Assembly (NCBI RefSeq): GCF_019879105.1
Contig: NZ_CP082249.1
Coordinates: 992,001-1,056,000, forward strand
From: Natrinema sp. SYSU A 869
GTDB lineage: Archaea; Halobacteriota; Halobacteria; Halobacteriales; Natrialbaceae
Direction: 5' to 3'
Length of the DNA stretch: 64,000 bases
The notes beneath the pieces were generated by a model. The model made no database searches and was not told the origin of the DNA. It saw nothing but the letters and a program-made list of their open reading frames with translations. Below, in pieces: positions 8,640-16,369 of this stretch (its first letter is position 1; each line of letters begins with the position of its first letter). Position numbers and translations under genes: made by a program.

Positions 8640-10436
8640 ATGAGTCGAAAGCCCTCCCCTAACGACGGCGTGAGCAGACGGTCGTTTCTGGCTGCCGGTG
8701 TAACCGGGGCGGCCCTCACGATGAGTGGCTGTATTGATCGTGTTCAGAGCGTCGTCGATCAGGACGGAGACGATCAATTCTCGCTGTCCATCACGACGGT
8801 TCCAGCAGACTCGGACCGACAAAACATCCGGATCGCCCGCCGGCTCGAGGCGAACCTCGAGAAGGTGGGTATCGATGTCTCGCTGGATATGCGGTCTCGG
8901 TCCGAGTTACTAGAGACCGTCTTGATCGACCACGACTTCGATTGCTACGTCGGACTCCATCCCGCCGACTACGACCCCGACTTCCTCTACGAGGCCCTCC
9001 ACTCCACGTATGCGAGCGAAGCCGGTCGGCAGAACCCCTTCGGGTTCACCAATATGGCGTTCGATACGCATCTTGAGAACCAGCGGCAAACCGACGGTGA
9101 CGAACGCAAACGACACGTCCAGTCCGTCCTAACGGGACTGGCACAGGCAAAACCGTTCGACCCGATCTGTATTCCCGAGGAACATCGCGTCGCCCGAGCG
9201 AATCGGTTCGACGGCTGGAGCGAGGGCCACCTCGCAACCCGCCACGGCTATCTGGGCCTCGAGCCCGAGGACGATGTCGACCGACTGCACGCGCTCGTGA
9301 CCGACAGTCGGATGACCCGGAACCTCAATCCGCTTTCGGCGACGTTCCGGAACCGCGGGACGACCATCGATCTGCTCTACGACTCTCTGGGGACCGAACA
9401 CGAGGGTGAAGTCAAACCATGGCTCGCCAAGTCGTGGGATTTCCCGGAGGAAACGATGGGTTCGGGCTCCGAGACAGCAGATGGAGAGACGATGCGGACG
9501 GCGACGGTCACACTTCGAGAGGAGTGTCAGTTCCACGACGGTGAACCCGTGACCGCCGAGGACGTCGCCTTCACCTATAAGTTCCTCAGCGATACGTCGT
9601 GGGGTCGGGCACCGGTCGCGTCACCGGCACCGCGGTACCGAGGGTATGCCGACGTGATCAAGGCAGTGACGGTCGACAGCGACCGCGAGCTCACGGTCAC
9701 CGTGACGGGCGGCCAAGAGACTGTCAAGCGGGCGTTTACCGTACCGATTTTGCCCAGACACATCTGGCTCAAACTGATCGATAAGTACGCCACGGGCGAT
9801 GATTTCACTGCACCGCAGGGACGGTGGACAGTCGTCTCCGGAAGCAATATCCCACCCGTCGGCAGCGGCCCGTTCCAATTCGACAGTCGATCCGAAGACG
9901 AGTCCCTCGTCCTCCAGCGCTTCGAGGACCACTTTACGCTTCGGGACGACGTCGAACTCCCCGAACCGACGGTCGAGGAAGTGCAGTTCACCGTCGATCC
10001 CGCGAGCAACTCGTCGATCACTCGAGTCGAAGACGGTGGGGCGGATGTCACGGCGACGATGCTCAGTGCACACTCGGTGCCAGCAATTCCCGACTCGTCG
10101 GAACTCGAGCAGCTCCGGTCCCCGTCGCGAACGTTCTATCATCTCGGATTCAACGTCCGAAACGCACCCTTCAGCAACCCCCACGTCCGCAGGGCGATCA
10201 CGCAGTTACTGGACAAGGAGGCGATCGCGACGGACGTGTTCTACGGGAACGCAACGCCCGTCGCATCGCCGGTGACCGATGAGTGGGTTCCCGAGAGCCT
10301 CGGGTGGGATGGCGACGATCCAGTGACGCCGTTTGCCGGCACTGATGGCGACCTCAATGTCGACGCCGCAAAGGTGGCGTTCGAGCGAGCCGGGTTTCGA
10401 TACGATGATAACGGGCGACTACTTGGAGGCTATTAG
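8640..10436 (+). CDS. Orphan solute-binding lipoprotein, circularly permuted SBP_bac_5 fold
   Basis: 598 residues. Tat motif SRRSFLAAG and lipobox with lipid cysteine C31 predict an exported lipoprotein. The order of the family 5 (peptide/nickel-type) binding-protein parts is reversed: residues about 43-200 match the part normally at the C-terminus (SITTVPADSDRQNIRIARRL, NLEKVGIDVSL, DYDPDFLYEALHS, NPFGFTN), while residues about 212-598 match the normal N-terminal and middle part (LNPL, LLYDSL, CQFHDGEPVTAEDVAFTYKF, GSGPFQFDS, FYHLGFNVRNAPFSN). The protein ends at AFERAGFRYDDNGRL, where a normal member would go on. No permease or ATPase gene is adjacent. A TATA-like GTTATATATC at 8603-8612 fits the ATG at 8640. 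Confidence 0.88.
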   Translation: MSRKPSPNDGVSRRSFLAAGVTGAALTMSGCIDRVQSVVDQDGDDQFSLSITTVPADSDRQNIRIARRLEANLEKVGIDVSLDMRSRSELLETVLIDHDFDCYVGLHPADYDPDFLYEALHSTYASEAGRQNPFGFTNMAFDTHLENQRQTDGDERKRHVQSVLTGLAQAKPFDPICIPEEHRVARANRFDGWSEGHLATRHGYLGLEPEDDVDRLHALVTDSRMTRNLNPLSATFRNRGTTIDLLYDSLGTEHEGEVKPWLAKSWDFPEETMGSGSETADGETMRTATVTLREECQFHDGEPVTAEDVAFTYKFLSDTSWGRAPVASPAPRYRGYADVIKAVTVDSDRELTVTVTGGQETVKRAFTVPILPRHIWLKLIDKYATGDDFTAPQGRWTVVSGSNIPPVGSGPFQFDSRSEDESLVLQRFEDHFTLRDDVELPEPTVEEVQFTVDPASNSSITRVEDGGADVTATMLSAHSVPAIPDSSELEQLRSPSRTFYHLGFNVRNAPFSNPHVRRAITQLLDKEAIATDVFYGNATPVASPVTDEWVPESLGWDGDDPVTPFAGTDGDLNVDAAKVAFERAGFRYDDNGRLLGGY

Positions 10437-10441
10437 GAGCG

Positions 10442-11304
10442 ATGCTCGCCGATGTGCTGATTCAACTCGTCGTCGTGATCGGGTTCCTTATCCCGATCTC
10501 GGTAGCACTCTTCATCGGCCGTGAGCGCCTCGTACAGACGCGGTCGGAGTGGCGAACCCGACTCAAAACGTCAGCACCGGCTATCGCCGTCTTGCTCGTC
10601 GTCTTGTTGATCAATCGCTTCGCCAGACAACGTGCACCGCGGCTCTCCCGAGAGATCGGATACCATCTCACTGCGAGTTTCTACAATATCGAGGGGAGTT
10701 TATCCTGATCTTCAAGTCAATCGCGACCCCAGAGACGACGGCGTATTTCACGACGATCTACGTCTACGGCTACGTCTTCCTGCTCATCTTCCCAGTTATC
10801 GCGTACTTTACACTGCCAGATACGCGACTGTTTCGTCGGTTGTTGGCAGCGTACGCGCTCAACTATGTGATCGGGCTCGTTCTCTATATCTTCGTTATCG
10901 CGTACGGCCCCCGAAACGTGATGCCCGCCGAAGTCGCAGAAAGGATGATTTTTGATACCAATCCACAGTATCAATATCTTACCCGCGAGGTCAACAGTAA
11001 CACTAACGTCTTCCCGTCGCTTCACACCTCGCTCTCGGCGACCGTCGCGACGTTCGCAGCGATAACGCGCTCGGCGTTTCCGAAGTGGTTCCCAGTCGCA
11101 ATCGTGCTGGCGGCCAGCGTCGCGATTTCGACGATGTTCCTCGGAATCCACTGGGGGATCGACGTGATCGCCGGAATGCTTCTCGCAGCCCTCAGTGTCA
11201 TCCTCTCGGATCGACTCGTTGATCGCTGGTCCGTGTCCGAACTCCTCGACGAGCGACTCCAGCAGTTCGAGGACTGGATACCGTGGATGGAACGAAGCGA
11301 GTAA
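10442..11304 (+). pseudogene. PAP2 family membrane phosphatase, interrupted by a one-base frameshift
   Basis: Two frames together form one haloarchaeal PAP2-type protein of about 287 residues. Frame one (10442-10708) gives MLADVLIQLVVVIGFLIPIS to SFYNIEG. The other frame, from about 10697, continues GEFILIFKSIATPETTAYF to the stop at 11302-11304. Adding one G to the GGGG at 10693-10696 joins them cleanly. About six membrane segments are predicted. Catalytic elements are AYGPRN, PSLHTSLS and GIHWGIDVIAG, as in the AUR1/inositolphosphotransferase-like branch of PAP2. It starts 5 bases after the stop of the first binding protein, so co-transcription is likely. A sequencing error is possible. Confidence 0.82.
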
Positions 11305-11462
11305 CTGCGATGTCGTGCCGCCCAATAGACCGGGAACACGATTGATAGCCGCAACGACGTGGCTACGAATTGCCCTCTAGCAAGCGATCGGTAGCGCTCC
11401 TACAATCTGGGAGAGCGCAATACTGTTATATCATGGCTCTTCAACTATGATAAACGAACGAA

Positions 11463-13241
11463 ATGAATAGGAGACGGGCCGCCCCGAATCGAGATAACCG
11501 CGGCGGTGATAGCGGAGCCCTCAGTCGTCGTGCCATGTTAGCAGCGACGGCCGGACTGACCGTCTCGAGCAGCGGCTGTCTCCGCCAGGTTCGGAACATC
11601 GTCAGGTCGGACGACATCAAGCAGCTCTCCGTGACGATCACGACGGTCCCGGCGGACGCGGACAGACAACCCGTTCGAATCGCCCGTCACCTCGAGGAGA
11701 ACCTCGAGGCCGTCGGAGTCGACGTTTCCCTCGACATTCGATCCGACATCGAGTTCCGCCGAGCCGTATTGTACAACCACGAGTTCGATATCTGCATCGG
11801 ACGTCATCCGGGCGGGACCGATCCCGACTTCCTCTACGAGGCGTTGTACTCGCGGTATATCGATGAATCGGGATGGCAGAACCCGTTCGGGTTCACCAAC
11901 CAAAACATCGACGAACTCCTCAAGGACCAGCGCAACGCCGAGGGTGATGCGCGCCGCGAAGCCGTCACAGCAATGCTCGAGGAGATCGCGACCGAACAGC
12001 CGTTCGTTCCGATCTGTATCCCCGAGGAACACCGGGTCGTCAGGACGAATCGGCTCGACGGCTGGAAAGAAGGCCATCTCGCGACACGCCACGGCTATCT
12101 CGGTCTCGAGCCGGCTAACGGCGTCGATACGCTCCGAGTTGCCCACACTGACGCCAGGCTGACGGAGAACCTCAATCCGATCGCGACCGACTACCGTCAT
12201 CGCGGAACGATCACCGATCTATTGTACGACTCGCTGGCGACCCAGAACGGCGACGGCGCTATCCAGCCGTGGCTCGCAGAATCGTGGGAATGGGATGGCC
12301 GGACGGTCGATGTCGTCCTCCGTGATGATTGCGAGTTCCACGACGGGGAGCCGTTGACCGCCGAGGATATTGACTTCACGTATCGGTTCCTCCAGGATAC
12401 CTCGCTTGGTGATCACGACACGGCCTCGCCCGCACCACTGTACCGGGGACAGGTCGACGCCATCGAATCGATCAATATCCACCACGGCCACCGCATCGAA
12501 CTCACGGTTGAAACGTCGCCGGCGGTCGGCGAACGCGCGCTTCTCGTTCCGATACTCCCCGCCCATCTCTGGCGTGATCGGGCGACCGACGTCATGGGAC
12601 CCGGTAGCCCCAGCATTGCTCAAGGGACCACGGAGGCCGTCGTCACGAACAACATCCCGCCGATCGGTAGCGGCCCGTTCCAGTTCGACAGTCGGACCGA
12701 GGGGGCCCAACTGACGCTCGAGCGGTTCGATTCCCACTTCACACGTCGCCCGTCCGTCGATCTCCCGGAACCGACTGTCGACGAGTACTCCGTCGGAATC
12801 CACCCGAGCGGCGACACGGCGGCACAGGTTGTCGAAAACAGTGACGCCGACGTAACGAGTCTCCCGCTTGGCCCCACTGATATCGGCGGTGTCGACACGT
12901 CCGACGACGTACAGTTGCTCGAGTCGCCATCGTGGTCGTTTTACTGTCTTGGATTCAACACCCGCGACGCACCATTTAGCAACTACCGGTTCCGGCGGGT
13001 GATCGCACAGTTACTCGACAAGGAGTGGTTGATTGGCGAGATATTCCACGGCTACGCCAGCCCCGTCGCAACCCCCGTCACCGACGAGTGGGTACCCAAG
13101 AGCCTCGAGTGGGATGGTAGTGACCCCGAAACGCCGTTCATGGGCTCGGAGGGCGAGGTCGACGTCCGCGCAGCGAAGGCGGCGTTCAAAGCTGCCGGCT
13201 TCCGATACGACGACCACGGCCGGCTTCGGGTCAGACAGTAA
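11463..13241 (+). CDS. Second orphan solute-binding lipoprotein, circularly permuted SBP_bac_5 fold
   Basis: 592 residues, a close paralogue of the gene at 8640 over its whole length. SRRAMLAATAG and the lipobox cysteine C39 predict Tat export and lipid anchoring. Residues about 50-210 carry the normally C-terminal part (SVTITTVPADADRQPVRIAR, NLEAVGVDVSLDI, TDPDFLYEALYS, NPFGFTNQNIDELL, PFVPICIPEEHRVVR). Residues about 220-592 carry the normally N-terminal part (LTENLNPI, LLYDSL, CEFHDGEPLTAEDIDFTYRF, IGSGPFQFDSR, WSFYCLGFNTRDAPFSNYRF), ending AAFKAAGFRYDDHGRL. A TATA-like GTTATAT at 11423-11429 precedes the start. The ligand is unknown; no transporter partner is present. Confidence 0.88.
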   Translation: MNRRRAAPNRDNRGGDSGALSRRAMLAATAGLTVSSSGCLRQVRNIVRSDDIKQLSVTITTVPADADRQPVRIARHLEENLEAVGVDVSLDIRSDIEFRRAVLYNHEFDICIGRHPGGTDPDFLYEALYSRYIDESGWQNPFGFTNQNIDELLKDQRNAEGDARREAVTAMLEEIATEQPFVPICIPEEHRVVRTNRLDGWKEGHLATRHGYLGLEPANGVDTLRVAHTDARLTENLNPIATDYRHRGTITDLLYDSLATQNGDGAIQPWLAESWEWDGRTVDVVLRDDCEFHDGEPLTAEDIDFTYRFLQDTSLGDHDTASPAPLYRGQVDAIESINIHHGHRIELTVETSPAVGERALLVPILPAHLWRDRATDVMGPGSPSIAQGTTEAVVTNNIPPIGSGPFQFDSRTEGAQLTLERFDSHFTRRPSVDLPEPTVDEYSVGIHPSGDTAAQVVENSDADVTSLPLGPTDIGGVDTSDDVQLLESPSWSFYCLGFNTRDAPFSNYRFRRVIAQLLDKEWLIGEIFHGYASPVATPVTDEWVPKSLEWDGSDPETPFMGSEGEVDVRAAKAAFKAAGFRYDDHGRLRVRQ

Positions 13242-13323
13242 CAGGTCGATCTTCGTTCTCGAGACGCGTCGATAGCGCCGTCGCTGGTCGGCGTAAAAAC
13301 GACAAAAACGAAGTGAACAGCCG

Positions 13324-13721
13324 TTAGTCCTCGAGCGCGTCGGCGATACGCTTCAGCGCGCGGGTCTGGTCGCGGAGTTCGTCGCGCATCTGTCGGACCT
13401 CGCGGACGAGTTCTTCGTTGCTCTCGTCCTGTCCGCCAGCGCTCGGGCCGCCGGCACCGGGACCACCAGGACCGGCACCGGGGCCGCCACCGCCGCCCAT
13501 CATGCCGCCCATCATCTGCGCGAACGGGTTGCCGCCCATGCCACCGGGGCCGCCGGGGCCGCCACCGCCGCCGCCGCCGCCGAACGGACTCTCGGGGGCT
13601 CACCCTCGCCCTCGCCTTCCTCGGCTCGCTTCTCTCGGATTTCCTCGACGCGTTCGCGGAAGGATTTCTCCTCGCTTTCCTCGCCTGCGTCTCCGTCGGG
13701 GGATTCGTTTTCGTCCGTCAT
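13324..13721 (-). pseudogene. Gly/Pro-rich coiled-coil protein, interrupted by a one-base frameshift
   Basis: The start MTDENESPDGDAGEESEE is at 13721 and runs through SFRERVEEIREKRAEEGEGE. Near the run of five Gs (plus strand) at 13594-13598 the frame must change to continue as PPESPFGGGG, a Gly-rich stretch with NPFAQMMGGMMGGGGG, and a C-terminal helix ELVREVRQMRDELRDQTRAL. Restoring one base gives a 132-residue protein like a haloarchaeal family with an acidic head, Gly-rich middle and helical tail. Function unknown. As printed, the gene is split; either a recent mutation or a homopolymer error. Confidence 0.72.
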
Positions 13722-13849
13722 ACTATCGGATTCCGTTGCGTGAGGGAAAAGGGTTGCCATGTTTCGGATACTCGTGCGACCGTCTCCCGTATTCACTCGG
13801 CGATCAATGCTTGCACAAAACCGACCCGAGAGGATCCGGTACCCATCGT

Positions 13850-14202
13850 ATGGACGACGACCGATCCGACCGAGAACCGATCGTCAGCGAGGGGCCGTAC
13901 GCGATCGTCAACGCGAGCGACGGCGAACGAGCGGACTACTGGCTCGTCTCGACGGACGATGACGGGATCGGCGACGCGGCTGACCACCAGCGCGGCGTCC
14001 CGATCGACGACACTTCGATCGCCGATCTCGACGCCGCCGTCTCGCGGCTTCGAGGACTGAAAACCGACGTCAAGGACGCGTCGGAGTCGGTCGAGCTCAC
14101 CTGCCACGAGTGCGGCAAACGTGGACATACACCGGGTCGGACGAGCACGCGTCGTGTCCGAACTGCGAGACGGAGGTTCCCGCCGAGGGGATCGGTCCGT
14201 GA
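13850..14202 (+). pseudogene. Small zinc-ribbon protein, interrupted by a one-base frameshift
   Basis: The ATG at 13850 starts MDDDRSDREPIVSEGPYAI and the frame encodes ADYWLVSTDDDG and VELTCHECGK. One missing base at the AAA of 14117-14119 breaks it. The next frame supplies TWTYTGSDEHASCPNCETEV and a stop at 14200-14202. Joined, this is a 117-residue protein with a CxxC...CxxC zinc ribbon. Without the repair the first frame runs on into implausible Arg-rich sequence and into the next gene. Function unknown; probably a haloarchaeal zinc-ribbon family. Confidence 0.7.
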
Positions 14203-14371
14203 GTGTGTGATTGCACGGGTAACGACAGACCTTGAGGGCCATCGCCACCACGAGCACGAAGGCCGAACGATTGTGAGCGGCGGCGTCGAATCGAGACATC
14301 CGAGTCAGCATGGTTCAGAGGACACGAAAACGCGGCTACCGGTCGGTCTCCGAACGCCAACGGAGTGTACG

Positions 14372-15004
14372 ATGACGCGGCCGACAAGACTGGAGACGAT
14401 CGTCGGGATTGGAACGTCGGTGGCGACCGTCGGCGAGACGGGCGTCGTCGCCGGACCGACGGATTCAGCGGCCGTTCTTGAGACGGAGTGGGAGACCGAT
14501 TACCCTCGCTGCGTGTATCAGCCGGACGGTGACGGCGGGTGGGACGTCACGATGCCGATCACCATGCATGTCGCCGTTCCGGGCGAGCAACGAGCGCTCA
14601 CTGCGATCGAAGCCGAGTTTACGGGCCTCGAGAATCCGCGCTGGACGCGAGTCTTTCCCAACGCGGAGACCGTGGCGTGGGACAGCGACAGCGAGGAACT
14701 CGTCGCCCCGAACTACTCGGTTCGCCGGCCGCGGCTGGGCGACGAGTGGACTCACGTCCACATCTGGGAACTCGATGCGGACCAAGTGGCGATCCACGCA
14801 CACCTAGACGTCATCGATCTAGAGTACGCGTATCTCCACCGCGGCGCTCACTACGACGTTGCCACGCGGCAGGTCCGAGAGCATCTCACCGCGAACGATT
14901 GGCGACGAGAAACGCCCTACAGCATCGAGTATGGCGTCGACGAGGAGAAACGGGCGACCTGGGGCCCGACGGGAGATACGAAACTCGAGTATGTCTCCGG
15001 CTGA
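14372..15004 (+). CDS. Hypothetical, possibly exported protein
   Basis: 210 residues from the ATG at 14372 (MTRPTRLETIVGIGTSVATV). The N-terminal 30 residues are mildly hydrophobic and could be a weak signal, but there is no RR motif or lipobox. The body has well-spaced aromatic residues and the acidic composition of a real haloarchaeal protein: WETDYPRCVYQPDGDGGWDV, EWTHVHIWELDADQVAIHAH, TPYSIEYGVDEEKRATWG. I do not recognise the domain. The same frame extends upstream through the preceding broken gene, so the start rests on the return of protein-like composition. A hairpin-rich repeat follows the stop. Confidence 0.6.
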   Translation: MTRPTRLETIVGIGTSVATVGETGVVAGPTDSAAVLETEWETDYPRCVYQPDGDGGWDVTMPITMHVAVPGEQRALTAIEAEFTGLENPRWTRVFPNAETVAWDSDSEELVAPNYSVRRPRLGDEWTHVHIWELDADQVAIHAHLDVIDLEYAYLHRGAHYDVATRQVREHLTANDWRRETPYSIEYGVDEEKRATWGPTGDTKLEYVSG

Positions 15005-15099
15005 TCGGTATGGAGCGAAACGAAGTCCTCGATTGGCGAACGGTGACCGCAGGGAACCGTGAGCACAGCGAACCGCTGCGTGAACCCGTTCGAGGTCGT

Positions 15100-15320
15100 C
15101 GCGAACTCGTGAGTGACTGCTCGGAAGACCACTGCGTCTTCCGGTGGATGAGCGAACGAACGTAGTGAGTGAGCGGTAGCGCGGAACCCCGGTTCCGCGA
15201 GCAGTCGAACGGGTTCGAAGCACTCGTGAGACGACGGTGAAACCGTCTCACAGCGCCCGTGAGGAGAACTCGGTTGGGGTAGGTGTGGCATCGCCTTGTT
15301 GCCAGCATGAGTAGATCGCT
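15100..15320 (+). repeat. Dispersed non-coding repeat, copy A
   Basis: One of five related non-coding copies. It has a GGAAGAC/GTCTTCC hairpin at about 15123-15142, the shared module TGGATGAGCGA at 15145-15155, further inverted repeats (GCGGAACC/GGTTCCGC; GTGAGACG/CGTCTCAC), and the tail CGGTTGGGG (15271-15279) leading to TTGCCAGCATGAGTAG (15299-15314). It lies immediately 3' of the gene ending at 15004 and in the same orientation. Confidence 0.7.
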
Positions 15321-15400
15321 CTCCTTGTCAGTCCACTGGGGACGGTCGAATACTCGTTTAACCGGTTCCCACTCTACCGAACGGAGATGATTACTAGTCG

Positions 15401-16156
15401 TTACTCGAACGATCCGAGTGACGACTGGAGATCCTGATCCGATGTGCCTGCCTCGAGGTCGTATCCAACCAGATCGCGCATGTCGACGGCGTAGGTCGTC
15501 CCGCCGTTTGCGAGGACCAGCAGCCGACCTTTGACGCCGACGACGGTTCCCGAGGCAATCGTCTCACGTACCGGGCGAGCCGCAAGCTCCATCCCGTAGT
15601 CGAGCTCGAACCGGTCGATGACGTCGAACGCCGTGAGGGCGGACTCCCAGGCGTCCTCGTCGATGTCGGCCGCGAGCGCGGCGACCTTCGGGCCGGTTCG
15701 AACACGGTCGACGAGCCGGGTCGCGATTTCGGCCTCAAGTTCGCGGGCGATCCGGCCGTTCGAGACAGTGTGGACGTGAGCCGCGCGGTCGGCCCCCTGC
15801 TCGCGCAGGCGGGTCTCGAGTCGCCGGTGTTTCGTGACGCCGACCTTGAACGTGTCCGGGGCGAAAGCCGCGATGTAGACGGCGTGTTCCTCGTAACAGT
15901 CCATCTCGTCTTTCAGGCAGGTGCCGGTACAGCGCGCACAGACCCACGTGCTCGTATGGTAGTCGCAGTAGGGGACCGACGGCCGGTTACAGGAGACGTG
16001 TTCGCCGTCATGGATGGTGCCAGCACAGTGGCGATCCTCGAGCGCGTACGCGAGGTCGTCGCCGGCCTCGAGCGGGCGGTGGTCGACATCGCCGCTGCCG
16101 TCGCTGATCAGCAGCGCCGATCCCCGTCCACTCGGTTCGTAGCCGACCAGTTGCAC
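15401..16156 (-). CDS. DUF2797 family protein
   Basis: 251 residues. The centre is cysteine/histidine-rich (HCAGTIHDGEHVSCNRPSVP, CDYHTSTWVCARCTGTCLKD), probably binding zinc. It is followed by a GIY-YIG-like segment, AVYIAAFAPDTFKVGVTKHR with RLREQGA, which is the hallmark of DUF2797. The C-terminus has a beta-rich region (GTVVGVKGRLLVLANGG). Function is unknown; a nuclease-like fold is suggested only by the GIY-YIG resemblance. It is divergent from the PhoD gene. Confidence 0.87.
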   Translation of the reverse strand: MQLVGYEPSGRGSALLISDGSGDVDHRPLEAGDDLAYALEDRHCAGTIHDGEHVSCNRPSVPYCDYHTSTWVCARCTGTCLKDEMDCYEEHAVYIAAFAPDTFKVGVTKHRRLETRLREQGADRAAHVHTVSNGRIARELEAEIATRLVDRVRTGPKVAALAADIDEDAWESALTAFDVIDRFELDYGMELAARPVRETIASGTVVGVKGRLLVLANGGTTYAVDMRDLVGYDLEAGTSDQDLQSSLGSFE

Positions 16157-16314
16157 GCCGCCACCTTCGAGTCGGGCGCAAATAGACGTAGCGCTCTCGG
16201 GATATGGACGGGCTCCGTTCGTGTCTCGGCGTCAGGGATACGGTCCCTGTCGCTACTGTCGAATACATACCGATACGACGACGAAGTTGTTAATTCGTGT
16301 TGTAAACACTCCAA

Positions 16315-16327
16315 TTTATATAAAATA
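16315..16327 (+). promoter_or_regulatory. Probable TATA box of the PhoD-type gene
   Basis: The AT-rich block TTTATATAAAATA stands out from the GC-rich background about 45 bases upstream of the ATG at 16370, with CGGAGAT as a likely ribosome-binding site at 16363-16369. It should give a short leader. Confidence 0.55.
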
Positions 16328-16369
16328 TACAAGATATTGTGCTAGTTCGGGGGTGTATCTATCGGAGAT

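Noticed and set aside
13418-14371. Long open frame running through to 15004
   Set aside because: Only the part from 14372 and the first part from 13850 look like protein; the rest is Pro/Arg-rich antisense of the Gly-rich gene.
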